Origin: Tianweitania sp. UT-5YL-CI-8
GTDB lineage: Bacteria > Pseudomonadota > Alphaproteobacteria > Rhizobiales > Rhizobiaceae
NCBI RefSeq assembly: GCF_030010215.1
Contig: NZ_JASCRR010000003.1
Coordinates: 248,001-312,000, forward strand
Direction: 5' to 3'
DNA length: 64,000 nucleotides
Shown here: one piece after another, positions 20,445 through 29,918 of the stretch
How positions within the stretch are numbered: the first letter of the stretch is position 1
How the letters are laid out: each line of letters opens with the position of its first letter
Notes under the pieces: generated by a model
What the model was told of the DNA's origin: nothing
What the model saw: the letters and a program-made list of their open reading frames with translations, nothing else
The model's database searches: none
Made by a program: the position numbers and the translations under genes

Positions 20445-22730
20445 ATGGCGATTCCAGCTCTATCTTCTGTCGAGACGCTTTACGCGGCAAACCGGCCACA
20501 GGACGGTCGGCGGCTCCTGGCGCTTCCGGGCGTCATAGCCATCGCTCTGGCGCTGGTCTCGGCGGCGGCGTCCTTCGCCATTCTGGTCGGCGCCACGCCG
20601 CTTCCGCCTACTGCGACGACGACATGGTCGCTCATCGCCATCAACGCGCTGTTCGTCTTCGTGCTCGTCGCGCTGGTCCTGCGCGAGGTGCATCGCATCG
20701 TCATGGCGCGCCGCAAAGGCAAGGCGGCATCGCGGCTGCATGTGCGAATCGTTGCCATGTTCGCGCTGGTGGCAGCCATTCCGGCGCTGCTCATAGCCAT
20801 CGTCGCGGCGATCACGCTGAATGTCGGCCTCGACCGCTGGTTCGAGATTCGCACCAAGACCATCGTCAACTCGTCGCTGTCGATTGCCGAGGCCTATGTC
20901 GCGGAGAATGCGCGCAACCTCCAGGGCACGACCCTGTCCATGGCCAACGACCTCGACAACAACCGCACGCTCTACGGCCTCGACCGAACCGGCTTTCTCG
21001 ACCTGATGTCACGTCAGGCCCAGTTCAGGGGACTGGCGCATGCGGCTCTGATAAGGCCGGACGGTTCGTTCGTCATGAGCGCGCAGACGGGCGCGGATTT
21101 CGCCATGCCCGAGCCGCCGTCCAACGCGGTGGAGACCGCCTCGGATGGCCGGCCGGTGCTGATCGAGCCCAAGACGCGCAACATCGTCGGCGCCATCATC
21201 AAGCTTCGCGAACTCGACGATATGTATCTCTACACCATCCGGCTGGTGGACCCTGAAGTGATCCGCGCGCGCCAGATCGTGACGGCCAATACCGATGAAT
21301 ATCGCGGCATGGAGGCGAACCGGCGCACCTCGCAGGTGGCTTTCGCGCTGCCCTATGCGTCGCTGACGCTGATCATCGTGCTTTCGGCGATCTGGACCGG
21401 CATCGCGGTGGCCGACCGTCTGGTGCGGCCGATCCGGCAGCTCATCGGTGCCGCCGACGAGGTTTCGACAGGAAATCTCGATGTCTCCGTGCCGGTCAGG
21501 CCGTCGGACGGCGATGTCGCCAACCTGGCCGATACCTTTAACAACATGCTGATGCAGCTCAAGTCGCAGCGCAACGAAATCCTGCATTCCAAGGATGTCG
21601 CCGACGAGCGCCGGCGGTTCTCCGAGGCGGTTCTGGCGGGTGTCACGGCCGGCGTCATCGGCGTCGATCCGCACGGTTCGATCACCATCGTCAACCCGTC
21701 CGCCGAGCACATGCTGGCCATCTCAGGCAAGGACGTGATGGGCGAGAACCTGTCCATCGTGCTGCCGCATGTCGGCCGCGTCTTCGAGATCGGCCGTAAG
21801 TCAGGCCGGCCGGTCTATCGCGAGCAGGTCACCTTCTACCGCAGCGGGGCGGAACGAACCTTCAACGTGCAGGTCACCGTCGAGCAGGAAGAGCACCCCG
21901 CCGAGGAAACCTCCTATGTCGTGACCGTCGACGACATCACCGACCTCGTACAGGCGCAGCGCTCGTCGGCCTGGGCCGATGTGGCGCGCCGCATCGCGCA
22001 TGAAATCAAGAACCCGTTGACGCCGATCCAGCTTTCGGCCGAACGCATCCGCCGCCGCTACGGCAAGGTCATCACCGAAGATCGCGAGGTGTTCGACCAA
22101 TGTACGGAGACCATCATCCGGCAGGTCGGCGACATCGGCCGCATGGTCGACGAATTCTCCGCCTTCGCTCGGATGCCCAAGCCCGAGATGCGCTCCGTCG
22201 ATCTGCGTGAACCGCTGCGCGAGGCATCGTTCCTGATCGAGGTCAGCCGCTCCGATATCGCTTTCGAGCGCGAGTTTCCCTCGACGCCGCTCAAGGGCAC
22301 CTATGACAGCCGGCTGTTGGCGCAGGCGTTCGGCAACGTCATCAAGAACGCCGCCGAGGCGATAGACGGGGCGGAACGCGCTGAAGGCGAGACCGGCGTC
22401 ATCCGCGTTCGCGCCACCCAGCAGGGCGGCATGATCCGCATCGATGTGATGGATAACGGCAAAGGCCTGCCGCGCGAGAATCGCCAACGGCTGCTCGAGC
22501 CCTATATGACCACGCGGGAGAAAGGCACGGGTCTCGGCCTCGCCATCGTGAAGAAGATCGTCGAGGACCATGGCGGCAGGCTCGAGCTGCATGACGCGCC
22601 AGCCGATTTCCATGACGGCCGTGGCGCCATGGTCAGCGTGATCCTGCCGGCTTCGGAAGACACCACGCTCGCCTCAGTCGGACAGCAAGCGAAAGAGAAA
22701 ACAACGGAAAAGGTCGCAAATGGCATCTGA
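20445..22730 (+). CDS. ntrY: Membrane sensor kinase NtrY
   Basis: A 761-residue membrane histidine kinase. The N-terminus has three hydrophobic segments (about 27-50, 60-83 and 103-127), a large extracytoplasmic region, a fourth membrane segment near 300-325 (YASLTLIIVLSAIWTGIAV), a HAMP domain, a PAS domain, the H-box [27 protein letters not shown]-type segment, and the ATPase boxes NVIKNAAEAIDG and GTGLGLAIVKKI. NtrYX participates in nitrogen, redox and envelope responses in alphaproteobacteria. It lies 116 bases after ntrC and overlaps ntrX by eleven bases. Confidence 0.96.
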   Translation: MAIPALSSVETLYAANRPQDGRRLLALPGVIAIALALVSAAASFAILVGATPLPPTATTTWSLIAINALFVFVLVALVLREVHRIVMARRKGKAASRLHVRIVAMFALVAAIPALLIAIVAAITLNVGLDRWFEIRTKTIVNSSLSIAEAYVAENARNLQGTTLSMANDLDNNRTLYGLDRTGFLDLMSRQAQFRGLAHAALIRPDGSFVMSAQTGADFAMPEPPSNAVETASDGRPVLIEPKTRNIVGAIIKLRELDDMYLYTIRLVDPEVIRARQIVTANTDEYRGMEANRRTSQVAFALPYASLTLIIVLSAIWTGIAVADRLVRPIRQLIGAADEVSTGNLDVSVPVRPSDGDVANLADTFNNMLMQLKSQRNEILHSKDVADERRRFSEAVLAGVTAGVIGVDPHGSITIVNPSAEHMLAISGKDVMGENLSIVLPHVGRVFEIGRKSGRPVYREQVTFYRSGAERTFNVQVTVEQEEHPAEETSYVVTVDDITDLVQAQRSSAWADVARRIAHEIKNPLTPIQLSAERIRRRYGKVITEDREVFDQCTETIIRQVGDIGRMVDEFSAFARMPKPEMRSVDLREPLREASFLIEVSRSDIAFEREFPSTPLKGTYDSRLLAQAFGNVIKNAAEAIDGAERAEGETGVIRVRATQQGGMIRIDVMDNGKGLPRENRQRLLEPYMTTREKGTGLGLAIVKKIVEDHGGRLELHDAPADFHDGRGAMVSVILPASEDTTLASVGQQAKEKTTEKVANGI

Positions 22731-24081
22731 TATTCTCATCGTCGACGACGAGCAGGACATCCGCGAACTCGTTGCAGGCATTCTCAGCGACGAAGGCCAC
22801 GAGACCCGCATCGCCCACGACGCCGATTCGGCGCTGGCCTCGATCGCGGACCGGGTGCCCCGGCTGGTGTTCCTCGACATCTGGCTGCAGGGCTCGCGGC
22901 TGGACGGTCTGGCGCTGCTCGACCAGATCAAAACCATGCATCCGAGCCTGCCGGTGGTGATGATATCGGGTCACGGAAATGTCGAGACGGCGGTCTCGGC
23001 CATTCGCCGCGGCGCCTATGATTTCATCGAAAAGCCGTTCAAGGCCGACCGGCTGATCCTGATTGCCGAGCGAGCGCTGGAAACCTCCAAGCTCAAGCGC
23101 GAGGTTTCCGACCTCAAGCTGCGCAGCGGCGAGACCTTCGACCTGATCGGCATGTCGTCGGCGATGACGCAGCTACGCCAGACCATCGACCGTGTCGCGC
23201 CGACCAACAGCCGTGTCATGATCATCGGGCCATCCGGCTCGGGCAAGGAACTGGCTGCACGCGCGATCCACGCGCTGTCGGCGCGCAAGACAGGCCCGTT
23301 CGTGACGCTGAACGCGGCGACGATCACGCCCGAGCGCATGGAGGTCGAGCTGTTCGGCACCGAATCGAACGGCGGCGAGCGTAAGGTCGGCGCGCTGGAG
23401 GAAGCGCATAAGGGTATCCTGTATCTCGACGAAATCGCCGATATGCCGCGTGAGACGCAGAACAAGATCCTGCGCGTGCTGGTCGACCAGCAGTTCGAGC
23501 GCGTCGGCGGCACCAAGCGGGTCAAGGTCGATGTGCGCATCATCTCCTCCACCGCGCAGAATCTCGAGGCGATGATTGCCGAAGGACGTTTCCGCGAGGA
23601 CCTCTACCATCGTCTCGCCGTGGTGCCGGTGATGGTGCCGGGGCTTGCCGAACGCCGCGAGGACATTCCCTATCTCGTCGACAATTTCATGCGCCAGATG
23701 GGCAGGCAGGCAGGCATCAAGCCGCGCCGCATCGCCGACGACGCCATGGCGGTGCTGCAGGCGCACAACTGGCCCGGCAATGTTCGGCAGCTTCGCAACA
23801 ACATCGAACGCCTGATGATCCTGGCGCGCGGCGGCGAGGCTGACCAGCCGATCACCGCCGACCTGCTGCCGTCCGAGATCGGCGACATGATGCCGCGTAC
23901 GCCCAACCAGTCGGACCAGCACATCATGGCGCTGCCGCTGCGCGAGGCGCGCGAGATGTTCGAGAAGGAATATCTCATCGCCCAGATCAACCGCTTCGGC
24001 GGCAACATCTCGAAAACCGCCGAGTTTATTGGTATGGAGCGGTCCGCGCTTCACAGAAAGCTCAAGTCACTCGGCGTATAG
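22720..24081 (+). CDS. ntrX: Response regulator NtrX, lacking the GAFTGA loop
   Basis: A 453-residue NtrC-family regulator. Receiver domain with D53 (LVFLDIWLQG), AAA+ domain with Walker A GPSGSGKE (170-177) and Walker B ILYLDEIADMP, and a C-terminal Fis-like helix-turn-helix (ISKTAEFIGMERSALHRKLKSL). The loop that contacts sigma-54 is replaced: after LFGTES comes NGGERKVGALEEA (about 211-229), where NtrC has HEKGAFTGA. It is therefore unlikely to open sigma-54 promoters and probably acts as a DNA-binding regulator of other promoters. Confidence 0.96.
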   Translation: MASDILIVDDEQDIRELVAGILSDEGHETRIAHDADSALASIADRVPRLVFLDIWLQGSRLDGLALLDQIKTMHPSLPVVMISGHGNVETAVSAIRRGAYDFIEKPFKADRLILIAERALETSKLKREVSDLKLRSGETFDLIGMSSAMTQLRQTIDRVAPTNSRVMIIGPSGSGKELAARAIHALSARKTGPFVTLNAATITPERMEVELFGTESNGGERKVGALEEAHKGILYLDEIADMPRETQNKILRVLVDQQFERVGGTKRVKVDVRIISSTAQNLEAMIAEGRFREDLYHRLAVVPVMVPGLAERREDIPYLVDNFMRQMGRQAGIKPRRIADDAMAVLQAHNWPGNVRQLRNNIERLMILARGGEADQPITADLLPSEIGDMMPRTPNQSDQHIMALPLREAREMFEKEYLIAQINRFGGNISKTAEFIGMERSALHRKLKSLGV

Positions 24082-24106
24082 CCCCCTCCGCAGGTAAGAA
24101 GTCTCA

Positions 24107-25483
24107 ATGCGTGTCATCATCTGCGGGGCCGGACAGGTCGGATACGGCATCGCCGAGCGGCTCGCAGCCGAAAAGAACGACGTGTCGATCATCGACACAG
24201 CGCCCGAGCTGATCCACGCCGTGCGCGATTCGCTCGATGTGCGCGGCTTCATCGGCCATGGCGCGCATCCCGACGTGCTGGAGGCCGCGGGCGCCGAAAA
24301 CGCCGACATGATCATCGCCGTCACCTTGTACGACGAGGTCAACATCGTCGCCTGCGAGGTAGCGCACGCGCTGTTCAACGTCCCAATGAAGATCGCCCGC
24401 ATCCGCGCGCAATCCTATCTGCGTCCGCATTACCAGGATTTGTTCTCGCGCGACCATCTGCCGATCGATGTGATCATTTCGCCGGAGCTGGAAGTCGGCG
24501 ATATGGTTTTGCGGCGCATTTCCTTTCCCGGCGCCACCGATGTTGTGCGTTTCGCTGAGGACAAGATCCTCATGGTGGCGATCGAGTGCCGTGAGGAATG
24601 CCCGGTCATCAACACCCCGCTGTCGCAGCTGACCGAATTGTTTCCCGATCTTCCGGCAACGGTGGTCGGCGTCAACCGCGCCGGAAAGGTGTTCGTGCCG
24701 CATTCGGCCGACCAGCTGGTGGCGGGCGATCTCGCTTATGTCGTCAGTTCCAAGGATCAGGTGCGGCGCACGCTCGGCCTGTTCGGCCATGACGAGCAGG
24801 AGGCCAACCGCATCGTCATCGCCGGCGGCGGCAATATCGGCCTGTATGTCGCACGCACGCTGGAGCAGCGGCAGAGCCGCACCACCGTCAAGATGATCGA
24901 GGCCAACCGGGAGAGGGCGGTGAAAACCGCCGACGAGTTGCGCAAGACCGTGGTTCTGCATGGCAGCGCGCTCGACCAGCGGCTGTTGTCGGAAGCCCAT
25001 GCGGAAGATGCCGACCTGATGCTGGCTTTGACCAACAACGACCAGGTCAACATCTTGTCCAGCGTCATGGCCAAGAGCATGGGCTGCAAGTCCAACCTCG
25101 CGCTGATCAACAATCCCGCCTATCACGACCTCGGCCGCACGCTGGGCATCGATGCCCAGGTCAATCCGGGACAGGTGACGGTGTCGCGCATCCTGCAGCA
25201 TGTCCGCCGCGGCCGCATCCGCGCCGTTCATTCGATCCAGAAGGGTGCGGCCGAGATCATCGAGGCCGAGGCGCTTGAGACCTCGCCGCTGGTCGGCACG
25301 TCGCTGCGCGACCTCGATTTGCCCGACGGCATGCGTATCGGCGCGATCTACCGCGACGGCGCCGTGATCAAGCCGAACGGCAATGTCCGCATCAAGCCCA
25401 AAGACCGGGTGGTGATCTTCGCGCTCAACCGGGCAGTCAAGCAGGTCGAGCAGATGTTCCGTGTCAGCCTGGAGTTTTTCTAG
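24107..25483 (+). CDS. trkA: Trk potassium uptake regulatory subunit TrkA
   Basis: A 458-residue peripheral membrane protein with two RCK repeats. Each has a Rossmann nucleotide site: MRVIICGAGQVGYGIAERL at residue 1 and IVIAGGGNIGLYVARTL at about 233; each is followed by a small RCK-C (TrkA-C) domain, the last ending in IKPKDRVVIFALNRAV. It gates the TrkH/TrkG potassium channel by binding NAD(H). The 25-base gap and shared strand tie it to ntrYX, as in most rhizobia. Confidence 0.96.
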   Translation: MRVIICGAGQVGYGIAERLAAEKNDVSIIDTAPELIHAVRDSLDVRGFIGHGAHPDVLEAAGAENADMIIAVTLYDEVNIVACEVAHALFNVPMKIARIRAQSYLRPHYQDLFSRDHLPIDVIISPELEVGDMVLRRISFPGATDVVRFAEDKILMVAIECREECPVINTPLSQLTELFPDLPATVVGVNRAGKVFVPHSADQLVAGDLAYVVSSKDQVRRTLGLFGHDEQEANRIVIAGGGNIGLYVARTLEQRQSRTTVKMIEANRERAVKTADELRKTVVLHGSALDQRLLSEAHAEDADLMLALTNNDQVNILSSVMAKSMGCKSNLALINNPAYHDLGRTLGIDAQVNPGQVTVSRILQHVRRGRIRAVHSIQKGAAEIIEAEALETSPLVGTSLRDLDLPDGMRIGAIYRDGAVIKPNGNVRIKPKDRVVIFALNRAVKQVEQMFRVSLEFF

Positions 25484-25581
25484 AGCGCCGTGCGTCCGTT
25501 CGGACGCACAAAGGACGCTCTAACTTGTTGAAACTACGCATCGTGCTTTCCGAAAATCGATTCCGATTTTCGGGCCGATGC
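25482..25581. repeat. Rhizobiales mosaic palindromic element
   Basis: Two nested stem-loops. The first has AGAGCG (25482) pairing with CGCTCT (25516-25521) around an inner TGCGTCCG-TT-CGGACGCA. The second has GCATCG (25538) pairing with CGATGC (25576-25581) around a perfect CCGAAAATCG-ATTC-CGATTTTCGG. This two-hairpin unit is a very common intergenic element in Rhizobiales. It begins at the last base pair of the trkA stop codon region and may act as terminator or transcript stabiliser. Confidence 0.75.
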
Positions 25582-25640
25582 TGTAGGCGAGGGCGAAGAT
25601 GGGCGCGAAACACGGCGCGCCGGACGATGAGGGAAGAAAA

Positions 25641-26504
25641 ATGCCGCGCATTGCCTATGTGAACGGACGCTATGTCGCCCATGCCGACGCCGCCGTGCAT
25701 ATCGAGGACCGGGGCTACCAACTCGGCGACGGCATCTATGAGGTCTGCGAGATAGCTCACGGCCAGATCGTCGACATGACGCGACATCTCGACCGGCTGG
25801 AGCGTTCGCTGCGCGAACTGTCGATGCGCGCGCCCATGTCGCGCAAGGCGCTCCAAGTCGTGCTGCGCGAGGTCATCAACCGCAACCGCGTGCGCGACGG
25901 CATGGTCTATCTGCAGGTCACGCGCGGCGTAGCCCCGCGCGATCACGCCTTTCCGTCCGACGCTGTGCAGCCGGCTCTCGTGATCACCGCCAAGCGGATG
26001 GACCGCGCGGCCGGAAGCCGCCGCGCCGACACAGGCGTGAAGGTCATCACCGTGCCCGACAATCGCTGGGACCGCGTCGACATCAAGACGACCGGCCTTT
26101 TGCCCAATGTCATGGCCAAGCAGAAGGCCAAGGAAGCTGGTGCCTATGAGGCCTGGTTCGTCGACGCGAAAGGCGATGTGACCGAAGGCGCGTCGACCAA
26201 CGCCTGGATCGTCACCAAGGACGGCGTGCTGGTCACCCGCGCGGCCGAGCATGGCATTCTGCGCGGCGTCACCCGCACCACGGTCCTGGATGTGGCGAAG
26301 CAACTCGGCCTTCAGGTCGAGGAGCGCGGCTTCAGCGTCGAGGAGGCCAAGGCAGCGCGCGAAGCCTTTCTGACATCGGCCACCAGCCTGGTCACGCCGA
26401 TCGTCACCATCGACGGTACGACGGTCGCCAACGGCCATCCCGGCTCGGTGGCACTTTCCTTGCGTGAGGCTTTTTTTGACGTTGCGGAAAAGACTCCGGC
26501 CTGA
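25641..26504 (+). CDS. dat: D-amino-acid transaminase
   Basis: A 287-residue fold-type IV PLP aminotransferase. N-terminal [34 protein letters not shown]-lysine region [18 protein letters not shown], and [16 protein letters not shown] are family hallmarks. It transfers amino groups between D-amino acids and 2-oxoacids, e.g. to supply D-Glu or D-Ala; branched-chain or aminodeoxychorismate lyase activity cannot be excluded by eye. GAGGGAAG just before the ATG at 25641 favours this start over 25599. Confidence 0.9.
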   Translation: MPRIAYVNGRYVAHADAAVHIEDRGYQLGDGIYEVCEIAHGQIVDMTRHLDRLERSLRELSMRAPMSRKALQVVLREVINRNRVRDGMVYLQVTRGVAPRDHAFPSDAVQPALVITAKRMDRAAGSRRADTGVKVITVPDNRWDRVDIKTTGLLPNVMAKQKAKEAGAYEAWFVDAKGDVTEGASTNAWIVTKDGVLVTRAAEHGILRGVTRTTVLDVAKQLGLQVEERGFSVEEAKAAREAFLTSATSLVTPIVTIDGTTVANGHPGSVALSLREAFFDVAEKTPA

Positions 26505-26644
26505 TAACCGCTGAAGGGAATAGGCTTAACGAGGGTCTAATTCGACTTGCCGCAAGACGCGTCAAGGGGGTGGTGTGCGTTCTTGACATGTGCCGATTTC
26601 TTTGGCGCATTGGGGACACAACTGGTATCGGCGAAAGAAAAACA

Positions 26645-26887
26645 ATGGCGGAACGATCGCAAAATCTTCAGGACCTGTTCCTGAATTCAGTACGCAAGAC
26701 CAAGAATCCTCTGACGATTTTCCTGATTAACGGCGTGAAATTGACGGGAGTGGTAACGTCCTTCGACAATTTCTGTGTGTTGCTTCGCCGTGACGGACAT
26801 TCGCAACTTGTCTACAAGCATGCCATCTCCACGATCATGCCGAGCCAACCGGTTCAGATGTTCGATGGCGAGGAAAGCCAGGCCTGA
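26645..26887 (+). CDS. hfq: RNA chaperone Hfq
   Basis: An 80-residue Sm-like hexameric RNA chaperone that pairs small RNAs with mRNAs. The Sm1 motif is [23 protein letters not shown] and the Sm2 motif [10 protein letters not shown] is followed by a short acidic tail. In rhizobia Hfq is needed for nifA and nitrogen regulation (it was found as nrfA in Azorhizobium). A TTGACA at 26583 could be its -35 box. The stop codon is followed at once by the hflX start. Confidence 0.97.
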   Translation: MAERSQNLQDLFLNSVRKTKNPLTIFLINGVKLTGVVTSFDNFCVLLRRDGHSQLVYKHAISTIMPSQPVQMFDGEESQA

Positions 26888-28267
26888 TTGACGCGCGAAG
26901 ATAAGGCGGCGCCCGACAAGGGCGACTCCGGCGGAATAGCAAGCAGCAAGACCGGCGCCACCAAGGCGGTGGTCATCGTGCCCGTGCTGACCCGCTATCA
27001 GCAGCGGAAAGAGGACGAGTCGAGCCGGCCGCGCCTGGCGCGGTCGTCCGATGCGCGCCGCGAGGAGGCTTTGGGCCTCGCGCTCGCCATCGATCTCGAT
27101 CCGGTGCACACAGCTGTCGTGACCATCAACGACCCGCGCCCGTCGACGCTTCTCGGCGCCGGCAAGGTCGAAGAGTTCGCTGGCATCGTCAAGGACATGC
27201 ATGCCGAGCTGGTGATCGTCGATCACCCGCTGACGCCGGTGCAGCAGCGCAATCTCGAAAAAGAACTCAACGCCAAGGTGCTCGACCGCACCGGGCTGAT
27301 CCTCGAGATTTTCGGACGGCGCGCCCGCACCAAGGAAGGCACGCTGCAGGTCGACCTGGCACATCTAAACTATCAGAAAGGCCGCCTGGTCCGCAGCTGG
27401 ACCCACCTGGAACGTCAGCGCGGCGGTGCCGGTTTTCTAGGCGGCCCCGGCGAAACCCAGATCGAGGCCGACCGGCGCATCCTGCAGGACAAGATCGTCA
27501 AGCTGAAGCGCGAGCTGGAAACGGTGCGGCGCACGCGCGACCTGCATCGCGCCAAGCGGCGCAAGGTGCCGTTCCCGGTGGTCGCCATCGTCGGCTACAC
27601 CAATGCCGGGAAGTCGACCCTGTTCAACCGGCTGACCGGTGCCGGTGTGCTGGCCGAAAACATGCTGTTCGCCACGCTCGATCCGACGCTGCGCAGGGTG
27701 CGCCTGCCGCATGGCACGCCGATCATCCTGTCCGACACGGTGGGCTTCATCTCCGACCTGCCGACCCATCTGGTCGCGGCGTTCCGCGCCACGCTGGAAG
27801 AGGTGGTGGAAGCCGATCTGGTGCTGCACCTGCGCGACATTTCCGATCCCGACACCGCCGCCCAGGCCGAGGATGTCGAACGCATCCTGTCCGACCTCGG
27901 CGTCGATGCGACGGATGCCGAGCATGTTATCGAGGTCTGGAACAAGATCGACCTGCTCGACGACGGCAACCGCGAGCGCCTTCTCGACGAGGCCGGCAGC
28001 GCGAAACACGCGCCTGTCGCGGTTTCGGCCGTTACGGGCGAGGGACTTCCGGCGCTGACCGCGCTGATCGAACAACGCGTCTCGGGCGAGCTGGAAACGA
28101 TCGAGCTTTCGCTGTCGCCCGATCAGCTTGGCCAGCTTGACTGGCTCTATCGCAACGGCGAAGTGATCTCGCGCGTCGACAACGAGGACGGCAGCGTCAG
28201 CCTGTCGCTCATGGCCACCAAGAGCGCGCGCGAGGAAATCGAAGCAAAGGTCATCGGCAAGCGGTAG
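26888..28267 (+). CDS. hflX: Ribosome-associated GTPase HflX
   Basis: A 459-residue GTPase that splits stalled or stress-arrested ribosomes. N-terminal HflX domain (LDRTGLILEIFGRRARTKEG, SWTHLERQRGGAGFLGGPGE), then the G domain with G1 GYTNAGKST, G3 DTVGFI and G4 NKID. The chosen TTG start directly abuts the hfq stop; a downstream GTG in the basic N-terminal tail is possible. hfq-hflX is the usual pair. Confidence 0.95.
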   Translation: MTREDKAAPDKGDSGGIASSKTGATKAVVIVPVLTRYQQRKEDESSRPRLARSSDARREEALGLALAIDLDPVHTAVVTINDPRPSTLLGAGKVEEFAGIVKDMHAELVIVDHPLTPVQQRNLEKELNAKVLDRTGLILEIFGRRARTKEGTLQVDLAHLNYQKGRLVRSWTHLERQRGGAGFLGGPGETQIEADRRILQDKIVKLKRELETVRRTRDLHRAKRRKVPFPVVAIVGYTNAGKSTLFNRLTGAGVLAENMLFATLDPTLRRVRLPHGTPIILSDTVGFISDLPTHLVAAFRATLEEVVEADLVLHLRDISDPDTAAQAEDVERILSDLGVDATDAEHVIEVWNKIDLLDDGNRERLLDEAGSAKHAPVAVSAVTGEGLPALTALIEQRVSGELETIELSLSPDQLGQLDWLYRNGEVISRVDNEDGSVSLSLMATKSAREEIEAKVIGKR

Positions 28268-28295
28268 TCAGCGGTGCCAGGACTTCGCGATCAGC

Positions 28296-28464
28296 GCTGC
28301 CCCCTCATCTGCCTGCCGGCATCTTCTCCCCGTTGAACGGGGAGAAGTGCGCGCTCATCCACGGCTTCGCCAATCGCATCAGTTGAGAGTAGCGAAGAAA
28401 TTGCGGCGAGCCTCCTTCGCCCCGTTTACGGGGAGAAGGTCCCGGCAGGGGGATGAGGGGCAGC
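28296..28464. repeat. Composite inverted palindromic element (MITE-like)
   Basis: Two palindromic units face each other. The left end is GCTGCCCCCTCATC...CTTCTCCCCGTT-GAACGGGGAGAAG, the right end CTTCGCCCCGTTTACGGGGAGAAGG...GGATGAGGGGCAGC. The outer arms GCTGCCCC(C)TCATC and GATGAGGGGCAGC are inverted copies, giving a 169-base unit that fills most of the hflX-mazG gap (28268-28510). No gene is seen there. Confidence 0.7.
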
Positions 28465-28510
28465 AGCCTCGCTCCGCACTGGCCGCGGAACTTCAGCGGA
28501 GTGAGTTCGC

Positions 28511-29335
28511 CTATTCCCCCGCCTTGGCCTGCTGCCAGAGCGCTTCCATCTCGTCGAGTGTTGCCGATTCAAGCGTGCCGCCGCTCTCGACAACGGCTTG
28601 CTCCACAGCATGAAAACGGCGGCGGAACTTGTCGTTGGTGCCGGTCAGTGCGGCTTCGGAATCGAGCTTGAGGTGGCGCCCGAGATTGACCAGGGCAAAC
28701 AGCACGTCGCCGAACTCGTCCTTGATTGATGCCGTGTCGCCCTTGGCCATGGCTTCCCGCATCTCGGCGATCTCCTCCTCGATCTTGTCGAGGATGGGAG
28801 CCGCTTCGCCCCAGTCGAACCCGACCTTCGCGGCCTTTTCCTGAAGCTTCAGCGCGCGGGTGAGAGCCGGCAGGTTGACCGGCACACTGTCCAAAAAGCC
28901 CTTGCCGTGGTCTTCCGGATCGAGCCCACGCGCAAGCCGCGCCGCGCGCTTTTCGGCGCGTTCCTCGGCCTTGATCCTGTCCCACATACCCTTTGCCATA
29001 CCAGCGCCGCGCGCCGTCTCGTCGCCGAAGACGTGTGGGTGACGGCGGATCATCTTTTTGGTGATCGCTTCCACGACATCGCCGAAGGCGAAGTCGCCGG
29101 CCTCTTCAGCCATCTGGGCGTGATAGACGACCTGGAGCAGCAGGTCGCCGAGTTCGTCGCGCAGGTCGTCTTTGTCGCCCCGCGAAATCGCATCGGCCAC
29201 CTCATAAGCCTCCTCGATCGTGTAGGGCGCGATGCTTTTGAAATCCTGCTCGATATCCCAGGGGCAACCGCTCTGCTTGTCGCGCAGCGCGGCCATGATC
29301 TCGATCAGGCGAGAGATGTCTTTGGACGGTTTCAT
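28511..29335 (-). CDS. mazG: Nucleoside triphosphate pyrophosphohydrolase MazG
   Basis: A 274-residue tandem all-alpha NTP pyrophosphatase. Two MazG domains are visible: the N-terminal one with CPWDIEQDFKSIAPYTIEEAYEV and LRDELGDLLLQVVYHAQMAEE, the C-terminal one with EEIAEMREAM and DEFGDVLFALVNLGRHL. It hydrolyses non-canonical or all NTPs to NMP and PPi. The start at ATG 29335 matches family N-termini (MKPSKDISRLIEIM); a slightly longer start at 29350 is possible. Divergent from crcB. Confidence 0.95.
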   Translation of the reverse strand: MKPSKDISRLIEIMAALRDKQSGCPWDIEQDFKSIAPYTIEEAYEVADAISRGDKDDLRDELGDLLLQVVYHAQMAEEAGDFAFGDVVEAITKKMIRRHPHVFGDETARGAGMAKGMWDRIKAEERAEKRAARLARGLDPEDHGKGFLDSVPVNLPALTRALKLQEKAAKVGFDWGEAAPILDKIEEEIAEMREAMAKGDTASIKDEFGDVLFALVNLGRHLKLDSEAALTGTNDKFRRRFHAVEQAVVESGGTLESATLDEMEALWQQAKAGE

Positions 29336-29450
29336 CGACGGACAGTACATCCATCCGGGGGCGGCGTGCCTGCCGGACAGTGGCGTTGTCCACAGGGTTG
29401 TTGGCGCGCAAAGCCGTTGACGCGGGCTTATGACGGGGGCAGGAAAAGCC

Positions 29451-29828
29451 ATGCAGAATATTGCTTTCGTCGCAGTCGGCGGCGCCATAGGCGCTACGCT
29501 TCGTCATCTGGTCAACGGCTTCGCCCTCAGGCTGCTCGGCCCCGGCTTTCCGTGGGGCACCATGGCGATCAACATTGTCGGCGCTTTCGTCATGGGCGTG
29601 TTCATCGAGACGCTGACGCGGCGCTTCGGCGCGTCGAACGAATTGCGGCTGTTGGTGGCCACCGGCATTCTCGGCGGCTTCACCACCTTTTCGGCGTTTT
29701 CGCTCGATTTCGCCGTTCTGTGGGAGCGCGGCGCGGCCCTGCCGGCGCTCGGCTATGCGCTGGCGAGCGTGATCGGCTCCATCCTGGCGCTGTTTTTGGG
29801 ATTGTGGCTCGCAAGAGCGGTCGCATGA
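29451..29828 (+). CDS. crcB: Fluoride channel Fluc/CrcB
   Basis: A 125-residue four-helix membrane protein forming the dual-topology fluoride channel. GGAIGATLRHLVNG at the N-terminus, PWGTMAINIVGAFVMG and the Phe-box GILGGFTTFSAFSLD are diagnostic. AGGAAA at 29441-29446 gives the correct start at 29451. No fluoride riboswitch is seen before it. Confidence 0.96.
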   Translation: MQNIAFVAVGGAIGATLRHLVNGFALRLLGPGFPWGTMAINIVGAFVMGVFIETLTRRFGASNELRLLVATGILGGFTTFSAFSLDFAVLWERGAALPALGYALASVIGSILALFLGLWLARAVA

Positions 29829-29918
29829 TGCTATTTGGCCGGTTTGAAAGCGGCGTTCCGGAAACGAGATCGTTTTCGGTAAAACTGCCGCGAGATAAGA
29901 ATTTTACAGGCAAATACG

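Noticed and set aside
29336-29450. Fluoride riboswitch before crcB
   Set aside because: The conserved pseudoknot elements of that riboswitch are not visible in the leader.
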